64,000 bases of DNA from Chamaelirium japonicum. Lineage: Eukaryota > Streptophyta > Magnoliopsida > Liliales > Melanthiaceae. Where the stretch lies: the NCBI GenBank assembly GCA_947650365.1, contig OX393549.1, positions 26,058,709-26,122,708 of the forward strand, written 5' to 3'. The notes under the pieces were generated by a model. That model ran no database searches. It was given only the letters and a program-made list of their open reading frames with translations, and was not told the DNA's origin. The position numbers and the translations under genes were made by a program. Shown piece after piece: positions 40,001 through 52,854 of the stretch. Position 1 is the first letter of the stretch; each line of letters begins with the position of its first letter.

Positions 40001-42100
40001 TAGGCTAATCTTCCTTTTTATTCAACATTTTGGATTTAGGGTTTTAATGCCTACCTTTATTTCTAAAAAGACAAAAAGAGTTGCTTTCATATATAGAAAA
40101 GAAGAAAAAAAGATACAGATAATTAGTGATAAGTCCTTAAAATATTTTTTATTTAATATTAAGGACAAGTAAAGTTTATAGTTAACGTTAAGTCCCTGTG
40201 GTTGGACTTTGGTTCGTGCGAGATCCTTCTATCGCGCGAGAAAATATTCAGTGGGACGGACATACCACATCAGCCGTGTACCCCCCACACTCAATGCACT
40301 ATTAATATGTTGCAATTCAACTTTGTATTTTAGCTGTTGTTGTCCCCATATTGGTAATAATTGGTATCTCACATAGGTAATAACAGATCCGGTAGCAACG
40401 AGTAACAATTGGTAAAGAGTAACAATATGGTAGCAAAGAGAACAATTTGATATGGTAAAAAGTAATAATTGTAGATTGATTATAGCTTATTATAAATAAT
40501 ATTTATATTTATCTGTGACAAAAAAAGATTTATATGTGTCAAATAAATTCGATTATATCTTGTGCTTAAAAGAGTAACAAATAGGTAAAAAAGAGTAACA
40601 ATTAGTTAAATAATATTTCTACACATCTGATCACAATATGATTTTTTGTGATAAAAAATATATTTAACTATGTAAAACCAAACTGATTTTATCTCATACA
40701 TAAAGAGTAACAATTTTGTAAAAAAGAGTATCTATTTGTTCTGTTGATAGAAAATTTTTTTGATGAAAATATATAGAAAAAAATTTCAGACTGAATTGTA
40801 TTTTAAATCAACGGTCCGAAGTGGTTTCAATTGATTTTCATGAAAGAAAGTGTTTGGGTTCAGTTGATGGAAGAAAAACATAAATTTTATGAACATTGCT
40901 GGGAATTATTGTCCTTTTTCTTTTTGGATCGATGGGATTCTAGGAGGGGTCTAATACAATATGAGACATGCAGGGGGGCTTATTTCAAGTCGGTACTTTT
41001 GTTGGGAAATATCATCATCAAGGTTATCCTATTTACACTAGGGACTCAATTAATTAATAATAGCGCAATGGTAGTAGTATAAAAAATTGTGCGAAGGATG
41101 ATGTCTCGTTTCGACCTAGAGTCCCTTTTATATAGCCACATTCTCTTGAGTTGGTTGATCATAATGCATAACTTCCGTTGGGATGTTACTTGTGTTATGT
41201 GCTAGGGATGTTCAAAAAACTAGCCAAACCAATTAAGCGAACCAAACCAAGCCAAATCGAGCGATTTCAGTTGGTTATTCTTATATATGGTTTGGTTTGG
41301 TTTAAGATTTTGAAAAACTGACCAAGTCAGTTCGGTTCAAGTATATATTTGATGGAATCTAAGTCAGTCCGAACCCAACCAACTCAGGTCAAGGGTTTAA
41401 AAAACATACCCAAAGTTTAGTATCAATGGAATCCGAACCAACTCGCAATGAAGGGGCAACTCCTCTGCAATACCATACTCTCCAGAAAAACCCTATCCAA
41501 CGTTGTCGTCTCCTCCAAAATCCCCTCCTTTCCTCTCTCTATCTTCTGGAGAGTATTGGCACGGGCAATCACTGCCATGACCTGGTGAATCTAGCCCTCC
41601 AAAGCTATGGTACAACTGAGCTTTTACCTTTCCTTTTCATCCCCTTCCTTCATCTCCTTCCTCCTCCCTTGTTCCGTCTCTTCTCATATTCCACCTCCCA
41701 GGAATCCATCCCTCCAACTCCAAGGTACAGTGTCCGTCTTACCGGACCACCCCATTTCACCAATGGAGATCGAACAACAGCACTGTAACACGAGCTTCTA
41801 TTAGGTAGCACCCCTTCTTTCTTCTTATTTCATTGCATAAATACAGGTATTGATTGACTGCACCAAGTCTAAGTTGTCTAAGAGGTGTTGATAGGTTTTC
41901 AAAAAAAGTCCACGAAATGGATTTGAATTGAGAGAATCATGCACACCATTTTGTCTCCAAAAGAGGTACCTTTCAACTATTTTTTTTTCTTTTAAAATAC
42001 CGAATATACCCTTGAGATACTCACCCACACACCAAATTTTGTACACCGGTTTTGTCCGCTCACACACCAAATCATGTGCACCGATTGTCCTCATAAGAAA
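40001..42100. other. AT-rich intergenic DNA
   Basis: No gene or element termini that I can support. Short recurring words (AAAGAGTAACAAT) give a weakly repetitive stretch at 40370-40730. A 120-codon frame near 41426 has no recognisable domain and was left out. Confidence 0.4.
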
Positions 42101-42104
42101 TCCT

Positions 42105-42175
42105 TTTACTATAGCTGCTATAGTGAAATCATTATAGTTGCTACAGTGATTACACTGTAGCAGCTACGGTGATTT
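42105..42175. repeat. CTGTAGC/GCTACAG palindromic cluster 1
   Basis: Closely spaced ATAGCTGCTATAGTGAAATCA, shortened here to GCTGCTATAGTGAAATCA, and CACTGTAGCAGCTACGGTGA motifs form small hairpins. The same words cluster at 46735-47230 and 52855-53265. Confidence 0.75.
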
Positions 42176-42500
42176 AGGTTTAGTAATTAGGTTAGGGTTC
42201 ACTATTAGGGCTATAGAATTTAGATTGGGTTAGGTTTAGGGTTAACTATTAGGGTTTAGAATTAGGGTTAGGGTCAGGGTTCACTATTAGGGGTATAGAA
42301 TTAGGATTAGCTACAATGATTTGGGTATAGTAATTAGGTTAGGGTTAGGGTTCACTATTAGGGCTATAGAATTAGGATTAGGGTTAGGATTAGGTTTAGT
42401 GTTCACTATTAGGGTATAGAATTAGGGTTAGGGTTAGGTTAGGTTAGATTTGGGGTTCACTATTTAGGGAATAGAATTAGTGTTAGGGTCTCACAACAAG
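42176..42500. repeat. Degenerate TTAGGG-like tandem repeat
   Basis: Repeats of GGGTTAGGGTTCACTATTAG followed by GGCTATAGAATTAGGATTAG, with units of about 60-90 bp, are rich in TTAGGG and TTTAGGG. The repeat resembles interstitial telomere-like DNA but is built from a longer unit. Confidence 0.7.
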
Positions 42501-44100
42501 ATAATAATGTTTCGAAATACCAAAACGATTTTATCATGTTGTGAAACTAGTTTAACTAAATGGTTAATGGAAGGGCATATGAGTCATTTTATTAGACATT
42601 GAACATATTGCAATTAAACTTTGAACTATGGATCTCTCCTAATAGGAAAGTTTTGTAGGGACCTATAGTTAATGGAATGTTATTAAATGGCCCTAATGCA
42701 AACTCCCCCCCAAAAAAATCATCAAGGAATAAGAGGATGATGATATGAGATTTATGCGAACTGTTGCTTGTGATGATAATTTACATAAAATTAAATCAGA
42801 CGTTATATAAGACGTTGAAGAATAGCATGGATTGAAGAATAATATGTAACTAAAATAGTTATAAGCAAAGTGAAATCCAATACTATAATGGAGCCCTCTC
42901 TCCTGTGTTGTGACACGTGGACCTCTTTTGAAGAGCTAGAATCCTTTTCTCGTGTATGAACGTGTCTCTGTCATAAATCCTATTAAAAATCTACTTTAAA
43001 GATGATAAAAACCCATTGAATGGCAATTAAAGTTCATTTGATATGTTAATTCGGAAAATCTAGAAAATCATTAGTACTATATATCACATCCTGATGATTG
43101 AATCACTCACACCAGATTGTTCGCTTCTTTGGACTACTGTGATGTCGTCTGAACCAAGTGGCATGCATCAAGCTCATCCAGGCATTGCCCGGGTTTTTTA
43201 CTATTATCATAATATAATAAGATAAAATATCTCTATTCTACTCATTTCTTATAGCAATAGTGATGATTCATAAAATTTTTCTCTTTAAAAAGTAAAGCGC
43301 ATTTATAGTAAGAGAAATATATCTCGGTTACCTTAATATATTAATAAAACCAATGTTAACTAGTATATTAATGATGTATGGTGATAGTCTTGTCTTGATT
43401 ATCTCTCTCAAGTTAACAGTAAATGAAGATTATTAATTAGTTTAGAAATTAAGTGCTACCTTTAAATTCTAAGTTGGGATTATCTAACATACCAAATAAT
43501 AATTATTTTAAAAAATATTTAATAAATATAAGTGCCTTTTATAAATGCTTTGGAAATGAGAGATAAAAGGACTATGCCTACTATCAGTTTCACAAGTATG
43601 GACCATACTTAATATAAAGGGTAGGCATCTTTTAGTAATAATAATAATAATTATTATTATTACTACTATTATTATTATAAAGTCACTGTTGGAGAAGGAG
43701 GAATCATGTTGAATTGATGTAACTAAGGAACCAATATGGGAACCTTTAATGGGCCACATTATCACTTGTAGTAATTGTGATGGGTGATTAATTATTGTAG
43801 AATTTAGACTGGTTGTATTCCTTCATATTGAGGGACTCTGATTAGGACTCTCTCATGAATGAAACTCTCCCCCCTCCTTCTTCAATGGAGTAGTCTTATG
43901 AGCCGAATAACATAAATCTTTTGTTCTTCTATGTTATTAGTTTCTTCATGGTATTAGGAAGGTAAGATAAGTTATCTATTGGGATTCGGGGATCAGAACC
44001 CTGAAGATCCCACTAGTCACGCTAGGATTGAGGTTAGGAGCCCTGTAGAAAATAACGAGATCGATGCACCACAAAATAATACGAACAACAATAATTCGCC
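42501..44100. other. AT-rich intergenic DNA
   Basis: No gene supported. An imperfect (AAT)n/(ATT)n stretch lies at 43638-43680. Confidence 0.4.
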
Positions 44101-44337
44101 AACAATCAAGGATTCGATTATCACGATCATGAGGATACACAAGCGGTGGTTCTCCATTTGTCAAACCCCTACAAAATCTCTATGATCCCTCTCAAAATGC
44201 CACAAACACAAAGTAGAAAAAACACTCCGCACAAAGATTAGAGAATATCGAAAGATCCCGAGAAATAAGAAGGCCCATATCGAAATCGAAGTTGAGAAAG
44301 ACGCACCGATAATCCATAGATGAACCCCTTCTTCTTC

Positions 44338-44413
<76 letters not shown>
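44338..44413. repeat. (CT)n microsatellite
   Basis: Nearly pure CT tract followed by CTT repeats. The RERERE frames on the minus strand are artefacts. Confidence 0.93.
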
Positions 44414-44416
<3 letters not shown>

Positions 44417-44429
44417 TCTTCTTCTTCCA

Positions 44430-44855
44430 CGCGGGCACAAGAAACCCTAGCCGAGTATGCCTTTTTCTCTCCATCTCACTCTCAATGATTCTTTGATGAA
44501 ACCCTAGACGACACATACCTCCCCTTAAATAGGAGAGGAAGCGTGAAGCCATGGGAGTCCAAAAATGCCTAAAAAACTTGACCTAGATAACAACACATGC
44601 ACGCATCACATTGTTCACCTGAACGAGTTAGAAGAATCGTCTGTAATCTGATTGCCTTGAAATCTGTTGGCTGGCTGAGGATCTTCTTTGGCTATAGGTT
44701 TTTGCCCGGCCGAGGGTCTTTGCATGGCTAAGGGTATTCTTCTTCATGAGAATGGACACCCCAACAATCTCCCCCTCTAAGCAAGTTTCCTATACTTTCT
44801 TCCCTTCAGTCATCTCTAGGTGTGGGTTTCATTAGGCCAAACCCAACAATCTCCA
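44430..44855 (-). mobile_element. Antisense copia-type LTR starts (two, closely spaced)
   Basis: On the minus strand TGTTGGGTTTGGCC follows GGTGGAGAT near 44853, and TGTTGGGGTGTCC follows CTTAGAGGGGGAGAT near 44768. Both are polypurine tract/LTR junctions of the copia type. The LTR bodies run leftward and are not delimited. Fossil, with no coding part attached that I can name. Confidence 0.55.
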
Positions 44856-44859
44856 CCTT

Positions 44860-45892
44860 ATCTCAATTGAAACCTAACACCCCGATGATTCCGCCATGCC
44901 ATCATCGTTGATATCGCCACCATCGTCTGAGAAACCTATGATAATCCTTGTCATCCTTATCGCATACCTTGGTCACCCAGCCCGGCCCCTACACCGGGTG
45001 CCTGTACCCCAACCATGTGCCCAATCATCTATAGCCGATAATTGACCAAGTCCAACTTAGTGTTGGACTTGATCGGAACCCATTTCTTCTTGGTATTCAC
45101 ACACCCGGACTTGCTCTACCTCAACAATTGTTCTTCACTAAATCCACCACTCTCGGGAGTACCCTCGCTGTGACATTGTACAAGCATATCCTCCACTACA
45201 GACACCCCTCCCAGAATGAAGAAGTGCCATTTGTGACTTTTAGGATAAATTTTGTAGAATCGTTTGAAGAAGTCAAAAGGGTCAAAGGTAAATTTAGCAC
45301 GCAGCTTTGCTAGCGACCTACCCTGGGGGTTGGTGCTCAACTAGGTATGTACCATCATGCAAAAAGCAAGAGGACCAATGTTGGGTAACAGGTATACATC
45401 ACCATACATAAAACATGGTTTTTCATAGGTGATATGTACCCTTTCATCCGTGGACCTCAACGAACAGTACTAGGACCATCAAGAGTCATGGAACCCCATG
45501 CACTTAGGTTAAAACTTTAAAAAACAAAGATTAAAAAATCTAAAAAGTCCAAAACAAAAGTCGAATGAAATATCAAAGAATATATGGTCATGAAACATGT
45601 GATTTTTTAATACAAGAACTTTGAAACACAATTTGAACTTATGTGCTAAAGAGAGAATGCAACAAAAATAATAAAAACATGATGCATCCTCAAATCGTTG
45701 AAAACAAGCACAATTGTATAGCTATGTAAAAATCATCGCAAATCTCATGTGCAATAAAGCAAAAAACATAAATGATATACCTATAATGAAAACCACAATG
45801 CATAGGCATGATTCTGACAAACGTTTGCACATTGTATCTTCGACATCTTCAAGGGTCATGTGAAAAATATGCAAACGTTTTAGAGTAGTCTC
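44860..45892. other. Unassigned sequence next to the antisense LTR
   Basis: A 74-residue minus-strand frame at 45116-45340 (FFKRFYKIYPKSHKWHFF) faintly recalls retrotransposon-associated proteins. It is too short to assign. The rest is AT-rich and unremarkable. Confidence 0.25.
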
Positions 45893-46339
45893 ATGCCTGC
45901 GCTCACTTATGTTTATCCGGGAATTGTTTTGTGTCAAAGTATAAGCCAAACAAGAAGGAACCAATATTGCAATTTCAGCCTGTCTACTTCATCCTCTGCA
46001 CCTACTGCTGCTGCTACTACAAGCTCAGAAACTGGTCAGATTCTTATTGACTCGCTTCTAGAAAAACTTGCCATCATCCTGAAAGAGTTACAATTAGTGA
46101 AGAATAAAGTTGTTATTCAGGATGAAGTCATCCTACAACTTCTTGACATGATCACACATCTAAACCGAAATAATAAACATATTGTCAAGGCTTTTGAGCA
46201 CTTTGGTATTCAAGTAGGGGATATAGAATGTCAGGTTATCATCCCTCCTCAAAGGCTTCTGGCTCAACTATACATACAATGCAAGACCGGGGACCAAGTT
46301 GATCTTATACTGAATGATGAAGCTGGAGCTACAACTTAA
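45893..46339 (+). CDS. Unrecognised 148-codon open frame
   Basis: The frame codes a Ser/Thr/Ala-rich stretch followed by a leucine-rich helical segment (LLEKLAIILKELQLVKNK; ILQLLDMITHLNR). I do not recognise a family. The surroundings are retroelement-like and AT-rich, so it may be a remnant from an LTR element's non-polymerase region rather than a host gene. It has no visible intron or conserved domain. Low confidence that it is a gene. Confidence 0.25.
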   Translation: MPALTYVYPGIVLCQSISQTRRNQYCNFSLSTSSSAPTAAATTSSETGQILIDSLLEKLAIILKELQLVKNKVVIQDEVILQLLDMITHLNRNNKHIVKAFEHFGIQVGDIECQVIIPPQRLLAQLYIQCKTGDQVDLILNDEAGATT

Positions 46340-46734
46340 GCTCCAGTACCTCCTCCTCCTATCACAGAGCATCAAACATAAGGGGATGGAGACAAGTAAA
46401 AAGTCCAACCTACTAGCAGTAGAGCACGAAGGGCTTATCCCCAGGTTCAAACACTCGTCATGAAGAGGATACATCCAATGAGTCTACTTCAGCTTGAAGT
46501 AGTGAAGAATATGGTGAGTAAATTAAAGGGGGACTTAGTGATAGGTCCCCATGACAAGATTCCGTTAAGTGTAGGTACCGACAAATAGGTTCTCCTATTA
46601 TAAGTCCAAATTAAAAGATCAAATTGCATTAAGTACATCAACTAGAAAAAAGACATATATGCCCAAGAGAGTTGTCATATTTATAAAATTATCACTCAGT
46701 TAATCAAAGATGCCACTCCCTCACAGTTTCGGCA

Positions 46735-47230
46735 CCAATAGCGGAATCACTATAGCTGCTACAATAATTTCACTATAGCTGTTACAGTGATTTTCGTTGT
46801 GGCTGCTGCAGGGATTTCGTTGTAGCTACTACAGTGAAATCACTGTAGCACTGACATTGAATTGTTTTTAGTATCATTTCAAATCACCATAGCTGCTACA
46901 ATAAAATCATTGTAGCAGTCACGTATGATGATTTTCATGTAGCTGCTACATTGATTTAAAATGATACTCAGGTATATGAAAGGATACTCAATTTTCTAAG
47001 TACTATTTGCAATAATACTCAATTTTCAGAGTATCACTTTGAAATGATACTCAATTTTCTGAGTATCATTTTGTATATTTGAGTACCATGTTAAATCACT
47101 ATAGCTGCTACAATGATTTCATTATAGCAGCTACATTGATTCACCATGGTTGCTATAATGATTTCAAATTATACTCAAATATACCAAAGGTACTCAGTGT
47201 TGCAGTGATTTCACTATAGCAACCACTATA
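46735..47230. repeat. CTGTAGC/GCTACAG palindromic cluster 2
   Basis: About ten copies of CACTATAGCTGCTACAGTGA-like hairpin words, in both orientations, are interspersed with GATACTCAATTTTCTGAGTA repeats. Confidence 0.85.
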
Positions 47231-47239
47231 AGGGCGCGT

Positions 47240-47690
47240 ATGTGGGGTTAGAGAGGGTTTTGACGATTGGGAGGAGAGGTTGGAGGGGGTTCCGATAAGT
47301 AACGATTGATAGAAAAAGAAAGAGACATTATGTGAGGAACGAAGGTGGGATGGAATGAGTTCCGACGAGTGGGAGGAAGTATTAGCGGGGGTTCCGGCAA
47401 GTGACGAGGGAGTGGAAAAGAAATAAAAAATGTGTGAAGGACAAAGGTGGGGTGGAAGGGGGTTCTAACGATTGGAAAGAAGGGTTGGAGGGGGTTCCGG
47501 CGAGTGGGAGGAGGGGTTCTAGCAAGATAAAAAGTTAGAGGGAGGGTTTCGGTAAGTGGGAGAAGGGGTTCCGGCAAGTGGGCGGTGTTGGAACAAGTTT
47601 TGGTGAGTGAGGAAGGAGAGGAAAAGGTGAGGTGTGAGGAGCTGGGGGAGAGGGGTTCCAGCAAGATGAGGGCGGATAGGCACAAGGGTA
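47240..47690. repeat. Minisatellite of about 100 bp units
   Basis: Units start GGGTTCCGGCGAGTGGGAGG (variants) and carry GAAGGACAAAGGTGGGGTGG. Two longer units of about 102 bp are followed by shorter, scrambled ones. Confidence 0.75.
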
Positions 47691-47699
47691 TATTTGCCA

Positions 47700-48823
47700 T
47701 TTAAAAAATTCTTGTCATCAGAACCCATTTCAAAATTGTCCTCTTAGTTAAACCGATCTGTTGCCGGGGACCTAACACCCATTACCCCTAAATTAAATAT
47801 AGAAATCAAGGAATTTGAATCACACATGTTAGAGCAAGAGAAGCCTCTATCTGGATCATTGTACAATCCTTCGCAGGGCTTGAGGGGTGATATAGATGAC
47901 TACCATTGTTTTGCTACAAAGAATAGGGTCCCGGATTCTTATCCTTCTCCTTTGGCCATGGATGAAGTCAAGCCCAAAGTTTGAGTCGCCGATGTCTCTT
48001 TCTGTTTCCTCTGTGTTGAGTTTCAATAAATTTTTTTTCCTGTTTTTGCTTTTGATATGATTTATGAATTATATTAAATATTTTTTAGACCATTTATTCT
48101 GAATTCATGCACTAACTTCTTTTGATATGAATACATGTCTTATTTATATTATTTGATGTTTATCATACAATTTGTGTTTACTCTATATTCGTTACAAATC
48201 TTTCAAGTTAGAGAAGTTAGTTTTGACTAATGATCCTTATTGTCTCATACATGTGCTTCATTGACGATACACAACCCTTGGTATATTTTGTGTCAAAAAA
48301 GGGAGAGACTTTTTCACTAGCAAGGGAGAGAAGTCTTGATCTTTGGGAGATCTGAAGGTTAGTACAATATTTTCCTTTGAAATGGGGGGGCATTCTCTTG
48401 AGGGGGAGAGATCCATACCTTGTTTTTATCTGGGTATGCTTAGTTAGTGAAGGTTAGGTTGGTCTTTGTCACATATGCAGCCATCATTATCACGAGGGAT
48501 GTTGGAGAGAGTGAGTTGTTGTGATATACCCTTTATTGAATTGTATTTTTTTTGGTATGTAGTGTATGTTATGTACTCGCACTATACTCGTAATACTTGT
48601 CCTTTTTTGCAATAGATATTTATTCTTATTGACTAGCATTGCATGAAAAATTTGGTATTTGACTTGTGTGTTAAATGTGAAGGAAACATCATGAGAGCTA
48701 TACAAAACAATTCATCGAAGGTTTTGTGCTTTAGTCAAGGGAATGAGTTGTATTTGAAAAGTGCAATTACCTCACCTCTTGTAAAGGAAGTAATACTTTA
48801 TTTGAATCAAATGGACGTAATCT
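47700..48823. other. Intergenic DNA
   Basis: No gene supported. A CTTGAGGGGGAGAG purine tract at 48396 could be an old LTR-element polypurine tract, but no LTR start follows it convincingly. Confidence 0.35.
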
Positions 48824-48837
48824 TATATTTCATTCTT

Positions 48838-49058
48838 TTTTCTTTTTTTTTTTTTTTTTTGACATCGGCGGGTGTCCCGAAACCTTTCGGGCAATGGCCC
48901 ACTTCAGGCTCGGACTAATCCCTCCGGGAGTGAAGCCCGACCCACTCGGCAATTCCCACTTCACTCCTGGGTAAATCGAGGGGAGGAAGAGTTGAACCCA
49001 CAACCTCATCACCAAAGCATCGGTTGCTTTGCCAACTCTCCAATCCCCTGGTGGGTTA
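48838..49058 (-). mobile_element. tRNA-derived SINE, minus strand
   Basis: The minus strand has an A-box-like TGGCAAAGCAACCG and a B box GGTTCAACTC, followed by about 130 bp and a poly(A) tail (poly-T at 48843-48860). A 14-bp target duplication TATATTTCATTCTT is perfect at 48824-48837 and 49059-49072. These are standard marks of a full-length pol III SINE inserted fairly recently. Confidence 0.88.
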
Positions 49059-49072
49059 TATATTTCATTCTT

Positions 49073-50340
49073 GAGAGCAAAGAAATGTATGGTTTTGACT
49101 CAAAATTAAGCCAACGGGGGGAGTCATTATCTCTTGCGGTGTTTCAACTTTGTTGGCTTAATTTGTATGTTCAAACCATTGTACGTGTGAGAAATTAAAT
49201 GTAACTCTGGTTCAGGTGGTCGTGATAGCGCTCGTCTTCATGAAGATCAGTCAAGTGCTTTGTAGCATATTCAAGAATATCTAAAGATTCAACAGTCTAT
49301 CGCACAGCCTTAGTTGCATACTTGGAGGATTTGAAGGGGTAACCTAGGGTTACTTGATCGTATTGATTTGAACATATTTTAATCTATCGTAACACAATTT
49401 TTGATGATTTGATACTATTTTAAAATATTTTTTGTTTTAGAGTTATTTTTTTCAAAATTAAATATTATTTTTATGCTTGAAAAGTGATTTTGGTTGTCAG
49501 ATTTTCGTTTGAGAAGAGTCAAGCACTTAGAATTTCCAAGTGTTTGAAATCCACACTAGACATCCGAACAATCATTCATATACTAGTGTTTGGGTGCTTG
49601 GGCACTTGTTCGATCGCCTAATGGGTCATTCGAACTGATCATGTTTGTACGGATGACTTAGGATATTTTGTGCAAGCCCTCTGAATGATTATTTGAACCG
49701 AGTCTAGCGTTAGGACGGTAGAGTACGGCGTTCGAACACTCGTTTAAACAATTTACTGCATGTGCGGGCTGAACCCATTCAATTACAGGTTTGGATCATA
49801 TAGAGGGGTCTAATTCCTTCTATTTTAGGTTAAACTTGGCTTGGTTTAGTTGGGTTAACCTTTCGGGTATATCAGCATCTTTTCCCCCTTGGTAAGGGGT
49901 GGAAGCTTAGAGAAGAAAGAGGAGAAGTCTTGCTTAGACAAGAAGATCTGTGGTTTTCATCTCTCTTTCTTCTTCCCTTCAAGATGAGATCTTGAGATAT
50001 TGATCTTTTAGGAATGTAGGTATATAGATTCCCTATTGTTTTGTTTCGATTTTTCAATTACTTTGTTGTGTTTTTCCTATTAGTTTTTATTGATTTACCC
50101 ATTTGGACGATTTATGATTGATTTGATTAGTTTCTCTTTCTTTTTCCTTGCAAATCCCATATGTTGCGTTCTTCCGAGCAAATCAGAAGAGGACCAGGTC
50201 TTGCTTTGAGTGAATCTAGCAATAATAATTATAATTCCCCCCATTAGGTCTACGGACAAACCGTTGTAATTCATTTGGGGTCCGTCAATTGGATAAATCA
50301 GTGAAATAATACCTTGTACGGTAATAACACCCACAGTAGG
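49073..50340. other. Intergenic DNA
   Basis: AT-rich sequence without supported genes. It may include old LTR-element sequence, but no termini were identified. Confidence 0.35.
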
Positions 50341-50347
50341 GTGTGAT

Positions 50348-51226
50348 TCACCTTTGGGTTTGCTCGAGATTTGGCAAGGTCAGCATTAGGGTGTCTTTGG
50401 TTATAAAGAGGGCGTTGTCCGTTAGCCTCTCAATATCAACATGTTCCTCGTCAGAGCCCTCATCAAGACTCACAATGTTTGTGGTCGTTGGAGAAGATGT
50501 AACAGTAGATGAATCACCGCTGCCCTTCGCATCTTTCTTCTTCTCGGCTTTCGTCTTCATGATTTTTTCTTCTCGCGGCACTCTTTGATCCATTTTGGAA
50601 GATGGCCAAGTTCGTTCTAAGCATGGTCGAATCGGAACATAGCCCATTGCATTGATATGTACAGCTCCCTTGCACTTTGGTTCAGCATAACATACGTGGT
50701 TTTAGTATGAATTCAATTAAAGTTTGGGGTGATGAATAAAAATATGAGGAATAGAATCGGACCTTGTCTAACTTAGTTGTATAGGACTGTTTCCGATGTT
50801 CGATTTGCTCGAGGTAACCATAAAATTTATTTATCTCTTGCTGGATTGGACAACCGGTATAACAATGCACTTCTGAATCACTCGATAGGGGTTGATCTAT
50901 ACTCATTGTAAAATTCTACAATTCGTAGCCAAAATTACTTGTAAGGTTGGTCGTTACCTTGAACAGAGTCCATACTCACGTTGAGTCATGCTGTGACCAG
51001 TAGTTTGTCCTCTGAGACAGTGAAGTTGATGGCGCGTGGCTTTCTTATAAATGTTGTCACAGATTGGCTGGAGATTGGAGATAATTCCGTCGCCGGCGGT
51101 GTCTCCGAATCCACCCACACTTGTTGGGCTCCAGATGCGTCATTACTCGATACACCTGCGAAGCCCCTTCCCTTGGCGTAGTGTGCGAACCCGAAGTTGG
51201 GGATCCATTAAAAGATGAATATTAAG
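50348..51226 (-). pseudogene. Myb/SANT-like NAM-associated gene remnant (PIF/Harbinger ORF1 type)
   Basis: Minus-strand pieces in order match the plant family that pairs a Myb/SANT-like N-terminus with the NAM-associated C-terminal domain. They are KPRAINFTVSEDKLLVTA then LNVSMDSVQGNDQ (51080-50940), EINKFYGYLEQIEHRKQS with DKVR (50840-50750), and a lysine-rich EEKIMKTKAEKKKDAKGSG end with a Ser/Thr tail (50590-50450). Proteins of this type are encoded by PIF/Harbinger transposons or derived host genes. The region has in-frame stops (for example directly after LLVTA) and changes of frame, so it is broken. No transposase ORF or TIR pair was seen around it. Confidence 0.7.
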
Positions 51227-51582
51227 GAGAGGGTAAGAAATCTATGTTGAAGAAAATGATGGATAATGAAGTTGGGAGGAAACTATGGGAGATTGATCAT
51301 TTTTTTTCTAATAATTTTAACTATTTAATTTTATTTTTTACATATTTAAAATAATTTTTTTTTAATTAAATAGAAGTATAACGACTCTAATTTATTTTTA
51401 TTTTGGTTCACAAGTACGAGTGCCACGAGCTCTATTTTCCACATGGGCAGCCCCACTTGGGAGATGCTTTTTGGCTCCCAACAGAACAATGTATCGTTCT
51501 GGGCTCCTACTGCCGCTTGGATAGGAGATAGTTGAAGATAAAATTTTCCACTACAAGACAAAATTGGGTAGTCCCTCGTGGG

Positions 51583-52047
51583 TAGGGGTGGCAATGTGTC
51601 GTGTCGGGTCGGGTTTGTGTCGTGTCTAGTTTCGGGTCGTGTCCAAAACCCCTAGACCCGGATCCGACCCATTTAACTAATCATGCTAGATCCTAAACCC
51701 ATACCCGACCCATTTATAAACGGGTAGACCCGTTTACCACACGGGTTTATTCAGTTGACCTGATCTGACCCAATCTGACTCAACCCGACCTAACCCGATA
51801 GACCCGTTGACACTATATATTACAGTATCGGATTGCGGTTAGACCCGACCTAACCCGACACGACCCATTGAATTTTAAGCGGGTCTACCGTGTCCAGACC
51901 CTAAACCCGGACCTGACCCGTTTATTACACGGGTCTATCGTGTTGATCCGTTTACGACCCGAACCCGTTTAGCCCTGACCCAGACCCGCTAAATTACTGT
52001 CGGGTCGTATCAGGTCTGCCGTGTCGGGTCAGAAATTGCCAGCCCTA
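51583..52047. mobile_element. hAT-like non-autonomous element, perfect 8-bp duplication
   Basis: The ends are TAGGGGTGGCAAT and ATTGCCAGCCCTA. CTCGTGGG is repeated exactly at 51575-51582 and 52048-52055. The interior is rich in GGGTCGGG, GACCCG and CGGGTCTA words. Same type as 18238-18797. Confidence 0.92.
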
Positions 52048-52059
52048 CTCGTGGGATGG

Positions 52060-52850
52060 TAGCTCTGTTTGGGAGTTTTTTTGGGGGCAGTGAGCCTAAA
52101 GTCCCTCTTACCAACCCAACTTTAGCATAAATCCAATGAAGCTTTTCATTTAAGCTCCAGCTCCTGTAACCAACTCAATATTAGGATAAACCACTCTCTT
52201 TTTTTTTTTAATCTCGAGACCACCTTCACCTCCTCTCCTCTCTAGATCAGCCATAGCGAAGGGTTGTAGGCTCGAGCGGTGACGGAGGCTGCGGCGAGCA
52301 CGAGTGGCGAAGGCGACAATGAGTGGTTCAGTTTGGGTTGGGATTTCTAGGTCTACGGTTCATCCCATAGCCTGTAAATCTTAGGTTAGGGGGATTTGGT
52401 TAAGTTTGGCGACGGCAGGGGGTTTAGGTCCGGCGACGGCAGAGGGTTTGGTTAGGAGTGACGGCTGGCTGCTTAGGATGAGTGGCAGCAAACATAAATT
52501 CGAAGTAAGATGAGGGACATTTTCGTCCACAGGGGTCTGAGCTCAAATGAAAAGGTTCTCGGGACTACAGCTCGAAACCATCTCCTAAAAGGGACTTTTC
52601 ACAAAATCTCTTTTCGTTGGGGGGTAATGTGCCTTATGTCCTTGAGATACAGATCGATTTGGTGTAGGGATACCGAAACATATGTTTTTTGTTTTGGTCC
52701 CTATGATACATATTTTATTATTTGTAGTCATTGATAAAGGCACGTGGGGTACGTTAGTATCATGATTTGTGTTTGATATGTTTAACAAACTTCTAAAATT
52801 GACCAAAGTACTATTCCTTCTTCATATGCAAAATTTCATTCATCATTTTT
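52060..52850. other. Intergenic DNA
   Basis: A GC-rich patch with GGCGACGGCAG repeats at 52400-52450. No gene supported. Confidence 0.35.
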
Positions 52851-52854
52851 AAAA

